Source of the DNA: Streptomyces asiaticus
GTDB lineage: Bacteria > Actinomycetota > Actinomycetes > Streptomycetales > Streptomycetaceae
Direction: 5' to 3'
DNA: 15,065 bases
Assembly (NCBI RefSeq): GCF_018138715.1
Contig: NZ_JAGSHX010000005.1
Span: 1 to 15,065, forward strand
The notes under the pieces were generated by a model that was not told where the DNA came from, searched no databases, and saw only the letters and a list, made by a program, of their open reading frames with translations. Shown here piece after piece: positions 1-8,246 of the stretch (its first letter is position 1; each line of letters begins with the position of its first letter). The position numbers and the translations under genes were made by a program.

Positions 1-1215
1 CTCTTCAACCATCGCCTGCGGCCGACCTTCCACCGCATGCAGTACACCATCGACACCATGAACCGAGTGCTGCGCGAGCAGATCATCGGTGTTCGTGTCG
101 TTCGCGCTTTCGTCCGGGAAGAAGACGAGCGCCGCCGCTTCGCTCACGTCAATGCCGAGTTGCAGGAGGCATCTCTCCGCGTGGGCCGCACCATGGCCGT
201 GCTCGTTGCGTTGATGACGCTGCTGATGAACGTGAGCGGGGTCGCCGTCGTGTGGTTCGGCGGCCACCTGATTGACACGAACGACATGCGACTGGGCGCC
301 CTTGCCGCTTTTCTGACATATCTGGCGGAAGTCCTCGGGGCGCTGATCATGCTGGGCGGCATGGTCATGGCGGTGCCCCGGGCCCAGGTGTCCGCTGTCC
401 GCGTCGACGAGGTCCTGCGAGCCGAGCCGGGTCTTCGCCCGCCCCGGCGCCCGGTCCGCCCTTCCGCCGTCCGCGGCACCCTCGAACTGCGCGGGCTTGG
501 ATTCCAGTACCCCGGCGCCGAGAGCCCGGTGCTGCAGGGCATCGACCTCCAGGTGCGTCCGGGACAGACCGTCGCTTTCATCGGCAGCACCGGCAGCGGC
601 AAGAGCACCCTGCTGAACCTGATCCCGCGTCTGGTGGACGCCACAGAGGGAACGGTTCGGATCGACGGAGTCGATGTCCGTGAGCTGGACCCCGCTGTGC
701 TCTCGGCCGCGGTCGGTCTGGTGCCGCAGAAGCCGCACCTTTTCACGGGCACCGTCGCCACGAACCTCCGATACGGTGCGCCGGACGCCACCGACGAGCA
801 GTTGTGGCACGCACTGGATGTCGCGCAGGCCCGGGAATTCGTGGAACGAACGGTTGGAGGACTCGACCATCCTCTCGCTCAGGCCGGTGCCAATCTTTCC
901 GGCGGCCAGCGTCAGCGGCTGGTGATCGCGCGGACGCTGCTGCGCCGTCCCGCCCTCTATCTGTTCGATGACTCCTTCTCCGCCCTCGACGGTGCCACCG
1001 AACTCGCCCTCCGGCAGGCACTGGCCCGGGAGGCAGCGCACCGCACGGTCCTCCTCGTAGCGCAACGCGTCAGCACCGTACGAGATGCCGACCAGGTCGT
1101 CGTCCTCGATCGGGGACGGATCGTCGGCAGCGGTACGCACAGCGAACTTGCCGAATCGAACGAGATCTACCAGCAGATCCTGCAGTCCCAGACGACGATT
1201 CCGGAGAGAGCGTGA
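1..1215 (+). CDS. ABC exporter half-transporter (membrane domain + ATPase), degenerate ATP site, 5' partial
   Basis: This gene encodes the C-terminal 404 residues of a fused permease-ATPase of the multidrug/peptide exporter type; the open frame runs off the left edge, so most membrane helices are missing. The visible part begins in the cytoplasmic coupling region (the VVRAFVRE motif is typical), followed by two membrane segments (about 205-275 and 300-375 nt) and a nucleotide-binding domain. Walker A (GSTGSGKST, about 583-609), the Q-loop (VPQK) and the signature LSGGQRQR are intact. Walker B ends in Asp-Asp (967-972) instead of Asp-Glu, and the switch His is Gln (codon 1063-1065). Those two changes are known from the non-catalytic subunit of heterodimeric exporters such as TM287/288. 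The stop overlaps the start of the next half-transporter, its probable partner. Substrate is unknown; the neighbouring NRPS genes suggest peptide export or self-resistance (inference). Confidence 0.93.
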   Translation, partial: LFNHRLRPTFHRMQYTIDTMNRVLREQIIGVRVVRAFVREEDERRRFAHVNAELQEASLRVGRTMAVLVALMTLLMNVSGVAVVWFGGHLIDTNDMRLGALAAFLTYLAEVLGALIMLGGMVMAVPRAQVSAVRVDEVLRAEPGLRPPRRPVRPSAVRGTLELRGLGFQYPGAESPVLQGIDLQVRPGQTVAFIGSTGSGKSTLLNLIPRLVDATEGTVRIDGVDVRELDPAVLSAAVGLVPQKPHLFTGTVATNLRYGAPDATDEQLWHALDVAQAREFVERTVGGLDHPLAQAGANLSGGQRQRLVIARTLLRRPALYLFDDSFSALDGATELALRQALAREAAHRTVLLVAQRVSTVRDADQVVVLDRGRIVGSGTHSELAESNEIYQQILQSQTTIPERA

Positions 1216-3206
1216 GCGGCGAGCGAATGGCTGGTGGAACCGACGCGAAGAGGCTCCGCACCTCGGCGCAGGGGCTCCGGCGCGATACGGGATCCGAGCA
1301 GGCGCCGGCCCAACTCACGGTCGTGGAGGTATTCGGCCGACTTCTGGGGCCACGCCGCAATCACCTGATGGGCGTCCTTCTGCTCGGCGTCTGCGGGGTC
1401 GCTCTGTCCGTCGCCGGACCGGTCTTCCTGGGCAAGGCCACCGACCAGGTGTTTGCCGGGATGCTCAGCCAACGGTTCCCACCAGGCAGCACACGTCGCG
1501 AGATGCTCGAGGAATTGCGCGCAAACGGCGACACCACGATGCTCGCCATCGTCAACCGGGTGGACGTGGTACCCGGCCAGGGGATCGACTTCTCCCGCGT
1601 CACGCACTACCTGGTGATCGCACTGGTGCTTTACGCCGTCGCCGCGGTCCTCCTGTTGCTCCAGGGACGGCTGATCACCACGATGGCGCAGCGCGTGGTA
1701 ACCGAACTGCGTGAGCAGGTGGAGGACAAGCTTGCCCACCTGCCTCTGCGCTACTTCGACGGTCGGCCGCGCGGCGAGGTGATAAGCCGCGTCACCAACG
1801 ACATCGGCGCCATCGCCATCGGACTGGAGCTGGCACAGCCCGTCACCGCGGCCATGACGGTGGCCGGCTCGCTGTTGATGATGTTCTACATCTCCCCGTT
1901 GCTGACGCTGGTGCTCGTCGTGACCGTACCCGTCCTGTTGCTGTTGTCCGGTCGTCTCGCCCGGCGCTCCCAGGTACAGGCCGCGGAGCGGATGACTCGT
2001 ACCGGCCTGCTCTTCGCCCATGTGGAGGAGCAGTACACCGGACACCGGACGACCTGGCTTTTCGGCCGTCAGGACGAGGACGACGCCTCCTTCGTGGAGC
2101 ACAACGACGCGCTGTACGAGTCCAGCGTGGGCGCGGTGCTGATCAGCGGCATGATCCGGCCCCTGAGCATGTTCGTCACCAGTCTGAACTATGTGCTCAT
2201 CGCGGTGATCGGAGTCCTGCTCGTCACGTCCGGAGGCATCTCTCTGGGCGGCGTTCAGGCCTTCCTGCAGTACTCGGCGCAGTTCAACAGGCCGATCGGC
2301 CAGATCGGCGAGATCATCCAACGGACGCAGGCCGGTGTCGCGTCCTCGCGCAGAGTGTTCGACCTGCTCGACGAACCGGAGCAGCCCGCCGACCCAGCCC
2401 GCCCGACCCGCCTGGAAACCGTCTGCGGTCACGTGGAATTCCGACACGTCTCCTTCCGGTACCGGCCCGACACTCCGGTTTTGGAGAACCTGTCCCTCAC
2501 CGTCCACCCCGGGCAGACCGTGGCGGTCGTCGGACCGACCGGTGCGGGCAAGACCACGCTCGTCAACCTCCTTCTGCGCTTCTACGAACCGGACAGCGGC
2601 CGGATCACCCTGGACGGCGCCGACATCGCCGGCATGAACCGCGCGGAGCTGCGCGCCCGAATCGGCATGGTCCTGCAGGACGTGTGGCTCTTCGACGGCA
2701 CCATCGCGGACAACATCGCCTACGGGAACCCTGACGCCGCCTTCGACGAGATCGTGGAGGCGGCCCGCGCCGCTCACGTCGACACCTTCGTGCGAGCCCT
2801 GCCGGAGGGCTACCACACGGTCCTGGGCGACGACGACGTCATCAGCGCGGGAGAGAAGCAGCTGATCACCGTGGCACGGGCGTTCCTCGCCCGCCCAGCG
2901 ATCCTGGTCCTGGACGAGGCGACCAGCGCGGTCGACACGCGCACCGAGGCGCACATTCAGAAGGCGATGCATACCCTGCGTGCCGGCCGGACCAGTTTCG
3001 TGATCGCTCACCGGCTCTCCACGATCCGGGATGCCGACCTCATCCTCGTCATGGAGTCCGGGCGGGTCGTGGAACAGGGCGACCACGAGACGCTGATGCG
3101 CACCGCCGGACCCTACGCCCGCATGTACGCAGCCCAGTTCGGCACACCGGAGTCCGGAGGAGCCGAGGAGCCGTATGGAGATGCCGCTGCTACCGCAAAG
3201 GGGTGA
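1212..3206 (+). CDS. ABC exporter half-transporter, canonical ATP site
   Basis: This 664-residue protein joins a six-helix exporter membrane domain (about residues 50-385) to an ATPase domain (about 405-640). Walker A is GPTGAGKTT (441-449), the signature is the variant ISAGEKQ (544-550), Walker B ends Asp568-Glu569 and the switch His is His600, so this subunit should provide the catalytic Walker B Glu. The loop after the first helix (about residues 78-130) is long, with a charged, probably extracellular insertion. GTG at 1212 was chosen because it overlaps the previous stop (GTGA) with GGAG five bases upstream; ATG at 1227 is an in-frame alternative. Together with the preceding degenerate subunit it should form a heterodimeric exporter in the cytoplasmic membrane. 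Specificity cannot be read from sequence. The biosynthetic operon starts 173 bases downstream on the same strand, so this is probably the export or immunity module of that cluster (inference). Confidence 0.93.
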   Translation: MSGERMAGGTDAKRLRTSAQGLRRDTGSEQAPAQLTVVEVFGRLLGPRRNHLMGVLLLGVCGVALSVAGPVFLGKATDQVFAGMLSQRFPPGSTRREMLEELRANGDTTMLAIVNRVDVVPGQGIDFSRVTHYLVIALVLYAVAAVLLLLQGRLITTMAQRVVTELREQVEDKLAHLPLRYFDGRPRGEVISRVTNDIGAIAIGLELAQPVTAAMTVAGSLLMMFYISPLLTLVLVVTVPVLLLLSGRLARRSQVQAAERMTRTGLLFAHVEEQYTGHRTTWLFGRQDEDDASFVEHNDALYESSVGAVLISGMIRPLSMFVTSLNYVLIAVIGVLLVTSGGISLGGVQAFLQYSAQFNRPIGQIGEIIQRTQAGVASSRRVFDLLDEPEQPADPARPTRLETVCGHVEFRHVSFRYRPDTPVLENLSLTVHPGQTVAVVGPTGAGKTTLVNLLLRFYEPDSGRITLDGADIAGMNRAELRARIGMVLQDVWLFDGTIADNIAYGNPDAAFDEIVEAARAAHVDTFVRALPEGYHTVLGDDDVISAGEKQLITVARAFLARPAILVLDEATSAVDTRTEAHIQKAMHTLRAGRTSFVIAHRLSTIRDADLILVMESGRVVEQGDHETLMRTAGPYARMYAAQFGTPESGGAEEPYGDAAATAKG

Positions 3207-3379
3207 CAGACGATGGACGGCACAGACGTCTGCGGATGTTGAGAGTGCGCACGCGGTGGTTCTGCCCATCCTCCTCAGCCATGAACGCGGCAACAACATG
3301 ACAGCCGCACCCGGCACCCCTGGGTGTCCCGATCTTACGAATGACCGCGACCAACCCAGGACGAAAGGTAGGGAACCTC
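3207..3379 (+). promoter_or_regulatory. Intergenic region, probable promoter/leader of the biosynthetic operon
   Basis: This is the only sizeable same-strand gap in the window, separating the transporter pair from the five-gene biosynthetic operon. It holds a perfect 10-base palindrome CAGACGTCTG (3223-3232), a near-palindrome CACCCCTGGGTG (3315-3326), and a 7-base inverted repeat (CCTGGGT 3319-3325 with ACCCAGG 3354-3360). These could be operator half-sites. No convincing -35/-10 pair was found, so the promoter assignment rests on gene arrangement rather than a recognised motif. The transporter genes could instead read through into the operon. Confidence 0.4.
3366..3374 (+). promoter_or_regulatory. 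Ribosome-binding site deciding the NRPS start
   Basis: The purine-rich stretch AGGTAGGGA lies five bases before the ATG at 3380. The in-frame ATG at 3341 has no comparable site upstream. This supports translation starting at 3380. Confidence 0.65.
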
Positions 3380-6300
3380 ATGGAAGACGCAGTTCCTCGC
3401 GAGGTCGGCGACGAACGGGATCGACTCCCGGCGGCACCGGCGGTGGCGGAGGCCGCCATCACCCTGGCCCGGTCCTGCGCCGTCGATACCGAAGTGGTCC
3501 GGCTCGCTGCGCGGTGGAAGGTCGCCTCGGTGGTCATGGGAGGGCCCGCCCTGCCTGCCGACGCGACCTGGCGCGACCTGATCGTGCGCGCAGCCACCGA
3601 TGAGGGACGCGAGGAGGCACAGGAAGCCTGGGGCAGCACCGATGAGCAGCCCCACGTGTCGGCCGAGCGACTGGGCGGCTACGTGGAGCACGTTCTGCGC
3701 GTCCTTACCGGGTGCCCCGACGAGCCGCATACCCGCCATGGTCTGCTGTCCGACGCCGAGACCGAGAAGGTCATCGACTTTTGCTCAGGGCCCGAGAAGC
3801 CGCTCCCCGGACGACGCTTTCACGAGCTGTTCGAGGACCGGGTGCGTCGCCACCCGGAGGCGGTGGCGGCCGTCCAGGGCGGCCGAAGCTGGACCTACCG
3901 CGAGGTGAACGAGAAAGCCAACGCTGTCGCCTGGACCCTGCGCCGGGAAGGGGTGCGCCCCGAGGATGTCGTGGCGGTGGTGACGCAGCGCTCCCTGGAG
4001 TGGCTCGCGGCCGTTATCGCCGTCTTCAAGGCGGGCGGTTGCTATCTGCCGCTCGAACCGCACTTCCCCGCCGAGCGGATGGCGAACACGCTCACCAGGG
4101 GAGAGTGCCGGTGGGTACTCGCCGACCACGACGTCGCGCCGCTGGAGCAGGCGCTGGCCGGCCAGGACACACGGTGCCTGTACGTACGGGACCTCCTCGA
4201 AGAAGGCGGACCGCGCCACAACCTGGACCTCGTCATCGCGGGGGACCAGCTCGCGTACATCTACTTCACCTCGGGCTCGACTGGCGAACCCAAGGGCGCC
4301 ATGTGCGAACACGACGGCTTCCTCAATCACCTCTACGCCAAGATCGAAGACCTCGGCGTCCAGGAGGGAGACGTCGTGGCGCAGACCGCGCCGCAGTGCT
4401 TCGACATATCGCTGTGGCAGTTGGTCTCGGCTCTCCTCATGGGTGGCCAGACGCTCATCATCGAGCAGGACGTGATCATGGACGTTCACACGTTCATCGA
4501 CACCCTGGCCGAGAACGGCGTCCACGTGGCGCAGTTGGTGCCCACGTACCTCGAACTCTTCCTCTCCGCGCTGGCCGAGGAGCACCGGAAGCTGCCTGAC
4601 CTGCGCGTCATGGCCGTCACCGGCGAGGCACTGAAGAAGGAGCTGGTGCGCCGCTGGTTCGACGCCTTCCCCACCGTGCCGCTGGTCAACTGCTACGGCC
4701 TTACCGAGGTCAGCGACGACTCCAACCACGGCGTCATGCATGCCCTGCCCGCCCACCGTGCCGTGCCGCTCGGCGCCCCCGTGCGCAACTCGCGTGTCTA
4801 CGTCATGGACGACAGGCTTCAGCTTCTCCCGGTGGGCGCACCGGGAGAGATCGTGATCGCCGGAGTCTGCGTGGGCCGCGGATACGTGAACGACCCGGAG
4901 CGCACGGCGGCCGTCTTCGGCCGCGACCCCCACCGGCCGCTCGAGCGCCTCTACCGCTCGGGCGACTTCGGCCGCTGGCTGCCCTCCGGCGAGCTCGAAT
5001 ACCTCGGCCGCCGCGACTCGCAGGTCAAGATCAGCGGGTTCAGGATCGAGATCGGCGAGGTCGAGGACCGGCTCCTGCAAGTATCCGGTGTCCGGGACGG
5101 CGCCGTGGTCGTCGCCGGATCCGCCACCGAGCCACAGCTCGTCGGCTACTACACCGGCGCGGACGCGCCGGACGCGGGGCAGGTCGCCAGGACGCTCGCC
5201 CGGACGCTGCCCGAGTACATGGTCCCGCCGCGCCTCTACCACACCCCTGAGCTGCCCCTGTCCGGCAATGGGAAGATCGACAGGATCTCCCTGACCGATC
5301 TCGCCCAGCGGGAACGCCACGGTACCGGGCACGTGCGGGCCACGGAGTTCGCCACGGAGACCGAGCGGAAGATCGCGGACCTGTGGGCACAGGTGCTGAA
5401 GGTCCCGCTGGAGCGGATCGGACGCGACTCCCGCTTCACCGAACTCGGCGGCACCTCGCTCTCCGTGATCCGTCTGTCGATCGCCCTGGACCGCCAGGTG
5501 ACCGTCGCCGAACTGTGGGGCACTCCCACCGTCACGGACATCGCCGCCCTGGTCGACCGCAAGGCCGCCGCGGCGCGGGACTCCGAGTCGCGGCCCGTAC
5601 CACGCGTGCTCGCCGCACAGCCCGACGAGGGGCCCGCCGCCTGGGCGGCCGACCACCGCACCGCTGTCCACGCGGCCGTCGCCGAGTCCGGCGCCGTGCT
5701 GCTGCGCGGCATCGGAGTGCGCACGGCCGCCGATGTCGCCGCGGTCGCGGAAGGACTCGGGATCACCGCGATGACCGAACGCGAAGGCTTCGCCCCGAGG
5801 ACCGCCCACGCCCCGGGGCTCTACTCGTCCAGCCATTGGCCGTCGGACGAGCCGATGTGTATGCACCATGAACTGAGCTACGCCGCCACGGTCCCCGGCA
5901 TCCTGGTCTTCGGCTGTCTCACGGCCCCCGACCGGGGCGGCAGGACCAACGTCGCGGACTCCCAGCAGGTCCTCAAGGCGCTGCCGCCCGATCTCGTCGC
6001 CCCGTTCGAGCGCCACGGCTGGCTGCTGACCCGCATGTACCACGAGGTGGGCACGGCGTGGCCGGAGGCGTTCGGGACCGACGACCGCGCCGAGGTGGAC
6101 GCGTACTGCGCCGCCGCGGACATCGACCACGAGTGGCTGCCCGGGGACCGGCTCCGCACCCGTCAGCGGCGCGCCGCCGTCGTACGGCATCCCACGACGG
6201 GCGTTCCCGGATGGTTCAACCAGATCGCCTTCCTCAACGGGCTGACGATGGATCCGGCCGTCCGCGAGTACCTCACCGACGTCTACGGGCCGCACGGCCT

Positions 6301-6562
6301 GCCGTTCCATACGATGGTCGGCGACGGCACGGCCATCGACGGCGACACCGTGGAGGCCGTCAACGCCGTGTACGACCGGTTCACGGTCGGCGAGCCGTGG
6401 CGAAGCGGGGACGTCCTCGTCGTCGACAACCTCAGGATGGCCCACAGCCGGGAACCGTTCGAGGGACAGCGCGAGATCGTGGTGGTCATGGGCGACGCGG
6501 TGCGGATCCCCGGCCACGTCCGGCCGGGCACCGACGCGGACACCGGCGGTGAGCGGGCGTGA
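3380..6562 (+). CDS. NRPS: adenylation - carrier protein - Fe(II)/2-oxoglutarate oxygenase
   Basis: This 1060-residue enzyme should activate an amino acid, tether it as a thioester and oxidise it in place. Residues 1-125 resemble only the tail of a condensation domain (LLSDAE linker). The adenylation domain spans about 140-640, with TSGSTGEPKG (297-306), FDIS (341-344), YGLTE and NGKID with catalytic Lys632. The carrier domain (about 655-730) has LGGTS with phosphopantetheine Ser693. The C-terminal domain (about 740-1050) is TauD/SyrP-like: His829-x-Glu831 and distal His1022 form the iron triad, and Arg1031 likely binds 2-oxoglutarate. The Glu ligand argues for hydroxylase or desaturase rather than SyrB2-type halogenase activity. 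My hand reading of the pocket gives D-I-W-Q-A-T-C-D-D-K; its acidic end suits an amine-bearing side chain, possibly 2,3-diaminobutyrate made by downstream genes (inference). No active condensation domain or thioesterase is present. The stop overlaps the next gene by 14 bases. Confidence 0.9.
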   Translation: MEDAVPREVGDERDRLPAAPAVAEAAITLARSCAVDTEVVRLAARWKVASVVMGGPALPADATWRDLIVRAATDEGREEAQEAWGSTDEQPHVSAERLGGYVEHVLRVLTGCPDEPHTRHGLLSDAETEKVIDFCSGPEKPLPGRRFHELFEDRVRRHPEAVAAVQGGRSWTYREVNEKANAVAWTLRREGVRPEDVVAVVTQRSLEWLAAVIAVFKAGGCYLPLEPHFPAERMANTLTRGECRWVLADHDVAPLEQALAGQDTRCLYVRDLLEEGGPRHNLDLVIAGDQLAYIYFTSGSTGEPKGAMCEHDGFLNHLYAKIEDLGVQEGDVVAQTAPQCFDISLWQLVSALLMGGQTLIIEQDVIMDVHTFIDTLAENGVHVAQLVPTYLELFLSALAEEHRKLPDLRVMAVTGEALKKELVRRWFDAFPTVPLVNCYGLTEVSDDSNHGVMHALPAHRAVPLGAPVRNSRVYVMDDRLQLLPVGAPGEIVIAGVCVGRGYVNDPERTAAVFGRDPHRPLERLYRSGDFGRWLPSGELEYLGRRDSQVKISGFRIEIGEVEDRLLQVSGVRDGAVVVAGSATEPQLVGYYTGADAPDAGQVARTLARTLPEYMVPPRLYHTPELPLSGNGKIDRISLTDLAQRERHGTGHVRATEFATETERKIADLWAQVLKVPLERIGRDSRFTELGGTSLSVIRLSIALDRQVTVAELWGTPTVTDIAALVDRKAAAARDSESRPVPRVLAAQPDEGPAAWAADHRTAVHAAVAESGAVLLRGIGVRTAADVAAVAEGLGITAMTEREGFAPRTAHAPGLYSSSHWPSDEPMCMHHELSYAATVPGILVFGCLTAPDRGGRTNVADSQQVLKALPPDLVAPFERHGWLLTRMYHEVGTAWPEAFGTDDRAEVDAYCAAADIDHEWLPGDRLRTRQRRAAVVRHPTTGVPGWFNQIAFLNGLTMDPAVREYLTDVYGPHGLPFHTMVGDGTAIDGDTVEAVNAVYDRFTVGEPWRSGDVLVVDNLRMAHSREPFEGQREIVVVMGDAVRIPGHVRPGTDADTGGERA

Positions 6563-8246
6563 CCGGCACCCGCCCGCTGCCCCGGCCGCCCCGCCCCACG
6601 ACATGACGGCAGGACCAGGATCCGCGGCGCGCGTCGATCCGCAGCCGGATCACGATGCCGCGCCGCGCGCCGTCCCCGCGTCCTCCGCACAGGAGCGCGT
6701 GTGGTTCGCCAGCCGGATGGCACCCGACGCGTCGGCGTACCGCATCGTGGATGAGCTGGTCGTGCACGCCGAGGTGACCGAGGCCGACCTGCGGCGTGCC
6801 TTCGCCCTGCTGGTGCGGCGCCACGAGGCCCTGCGCACCGCCCTGCGGATCGTCGACGGCCGGCTCACGCAGTACGTACTCCCGCGGATCGACCTGGCGC
6901 TCCGCCACGTCGACCTGACCGGTGCGGACTACGCCGAGCAGACGGACGCCCGGCGCTCTCGCAGGACAGAGCTGGCGCGCCGGCCCTTCGACCTGGAGCG
7001 GGCCCCCCTGTGGCGCGCGGAGCTGCTCGCGCTCGGGGAGACGGAATGGGCGGTGGTCTTCGCCGCCCACCACCTCGTCTACGACGCCGCCTCACGGTTC
7101 AACCTCCACGCCGAACTCACCGAGATCTGCGCGGCTGTGGAACAGGGGCGGGAGCCGAAGCTGCCGGAGCTTCCGCTGAGCTACACCGGCTACGCACGGC
7201 GAGAGCGCGACCGGCTGTCGCCCCGCCGGCGAACCGAGTTGGCCGCGTACTGGCGTGCGCGGCTGGCCCAGCTCCCGCCCGTCCACCGCCTGCCGCTCGA
7301 CCACCCGAGGCCCGCGGCCCGGACGTTCGTGGGGGCCGAGGTGCGGGCCGGCCTCCCCCCGGAGGTCACCGCGTCGCTGCCGGGCGCGGCACGGCGGCTC
7401 GGCACCGAGCCCGTCATGCTCTGCCTCGCCGCCTACGTGGCCCTGCTGCACCGCCACTCGGGACAGGAGGACATCGTCGTCGGTCTGCCGGTGACAGGCC
7501 GTCGCCAGGCCGATGTGGCGCCGATGATCGGCACGTTCGTCAACATGCTGGTGGTCCGGGTCGATGTCAGCGGCGCCCCGACCTTCGCCGAACTGGTGGG
7601 CCGGGTACGGTCGGCGGCCCATGTCGAGGATCGGTACGACATCCCCTTCCAGACCCTCGTCGAACTGCTGCCCGTGCCACGGCTGCCCGGCGTGCCTCCC
7701 CTGTACCAACTGGCCTTCAACCATGTGCCCGCGGACGGCGGCCTGGGAGCCGCCTCCTCCGGTTCCGCCGGCTGTGAGGACGACCTGTTGCTGGAGATCA
7801 CGGCCGACACGGTCCGGGTCGAGTACAACGTGGCACTCCTCGAGAAGGGCACCGCCGACGCGCTGCTCGCCGACTACCTCGCGCTGCTCGTCGCGGGAGT
7901 CTCCGCGTGGGACATGCCCCTGCCGCGTCTCCCGGTCGCGCCCCGGCCGGGAGACGCCCCGGCGACGCGCCCCGCCCGGACGGCCGCGGGCGGCAGGCCA
8001 CGCACCGCGACGGCGAGGCTGGTCGCCGACGCGTGGAGTGCCGTCCTCGGCACCGCGGTGACCGACGTCCACGACGACTTCTTCCACCTGGGCGGTCACT
8101 CGGTGCAGGCCCTGCGCATGCTGGCGCGCCTCGAGGCGGAGCACGACTGCGAGTTGAGCATCCAGGCGTTCTTCGCCGATCCGACGGTGGCCGGGCTTGC
8201 CACCGAACTCGACCGCAAGCGCCCGAGGAGGACGGCATGGCGGTGA
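6549..8246 (+). CDS. NRPS: condensation - carrier protein
   Basis: This 565-residue protein has a disordered Ala/Pro-rich leader (1-40), a condensation domain (about 43-465) and a carrier domain (about 485-555). Condensation motifs include SSAQERVWF (45-53), RHEALRTAL (91-99), the active site HHLVYDA (174-180, catalytic His175), a VGLPVTGR core and RYDIPFQTL (362-370). The usual HHxxxDG reads DA, a mild change. The carrier motif is LGGHS with Ser518. It should form an amide between the diamino acid on the preceding protein and a second acyl unit, but no adenylation domain for its own carrier is visible, so loading must occur in trans. GTG 6549 was chosen for its overlap with the upstream gene; ATG 6603 is an alternative. 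The 3' end overlaps the lyase gene by 10 bases. Donor/acceptor roles are not readable, and an amide- or ester-forming release role is also possible. Confidence 0.9.
   Translation: MSGRDRHPPAAPAAPPHDMTAGPGSAARVDPQPDHDAAPRAVPASSAQERVWFASRMAPDASAYRIVDELVVHAEVTEADLRRAFALLVRRHEALRTALRIVDGRLTQYVLPRIDLALRHVDLTGADYAEQTDARRSRRTELARRPFDLERAPLWRAELLALGETEWAVVFAAHHLVYDAASRFNLHAELTEICAAVEQGREPKLPELPLSYTGYARRERDRLSPRRRTELAAYWRARLAQLPPVHRLPLDHPRPAARTFVGAEVRAGLPPEVTASLPGAARRLGTEPVMLCLAAYVALLHRHSGQEDIVVGLPVTGRRQADVAPMIGTFVNMLVVRVDVSGAPTFAELVGRVRSAAHVEDRYDIPFQTLVELLPVPRLPGVPPLYQLAFNHVPADGGLGAASSGSAGCEDDLLLEITADTVRVEYNVALLEKGTADALLADYLALLVAGVSAWDMPLPRLPVAPRPGDAPATRPARTAAGGRPRTATARLVADAWSAVLGTAVTDVHDDFFHLGGHSVQALRMLARLEAEHDCELSIQAFFADPTVAGLATELDRKRPRRTAWR
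8225..8231 (+). promoter_or_regulatory. Ribosome-binding site for the lyase gene, inside the NRPS gene
   Basis: GAGGAGG sits five bases before ATG 8237, within the last codons of the condensation-carrier gene. It fixes the start of the lyase and indicates its own strong translation initiation despite the overlap. Confidence 0.7.

Noticed and set aside
3213..3242. Nine-codon ORF ending Cys-Gly-Cys in the intergenic gap
   Set aside because: It has no good ribosome-binding site and is too short to tell from chance; a leader or precursor peptide cannot be supported.
1167..3317. Long open frame on the - strand (716 codons)
   Set aside because: It lies entirely opposite the second ABC transporter, has His/Asp/Gly/Val-rich composition with no recognisable motif, and is the usual mirror frame of a GC-rich gene.
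3366..3378. Tiny AGGT/ACCT hairpin around the NRPS ribosome-binding site
   Set aside because: Four base pairs with a five-base loop is too weak to claim translational control.
3341..3379. Upstream in-frame ATG start for the NRPS
   Set aside because: No ribosome-binding site precedes 3341, whereas AGGTAGGGA sits at proper distance from 3380.
5590..6562. SyrB2-type halogenase reading of the C-terminal oxygenase domain
   Set aside because: Halogenases replace the acidic iron ligand by Ala/Gly; here Glu831 is retained in His-x-Glu.
3785..6604. Very long open frame on the - strand (939 codons)
   Set aside because: It mirrors the NRPS gene, shows no domain motifs, and results from high GC at third positions of the real gene.
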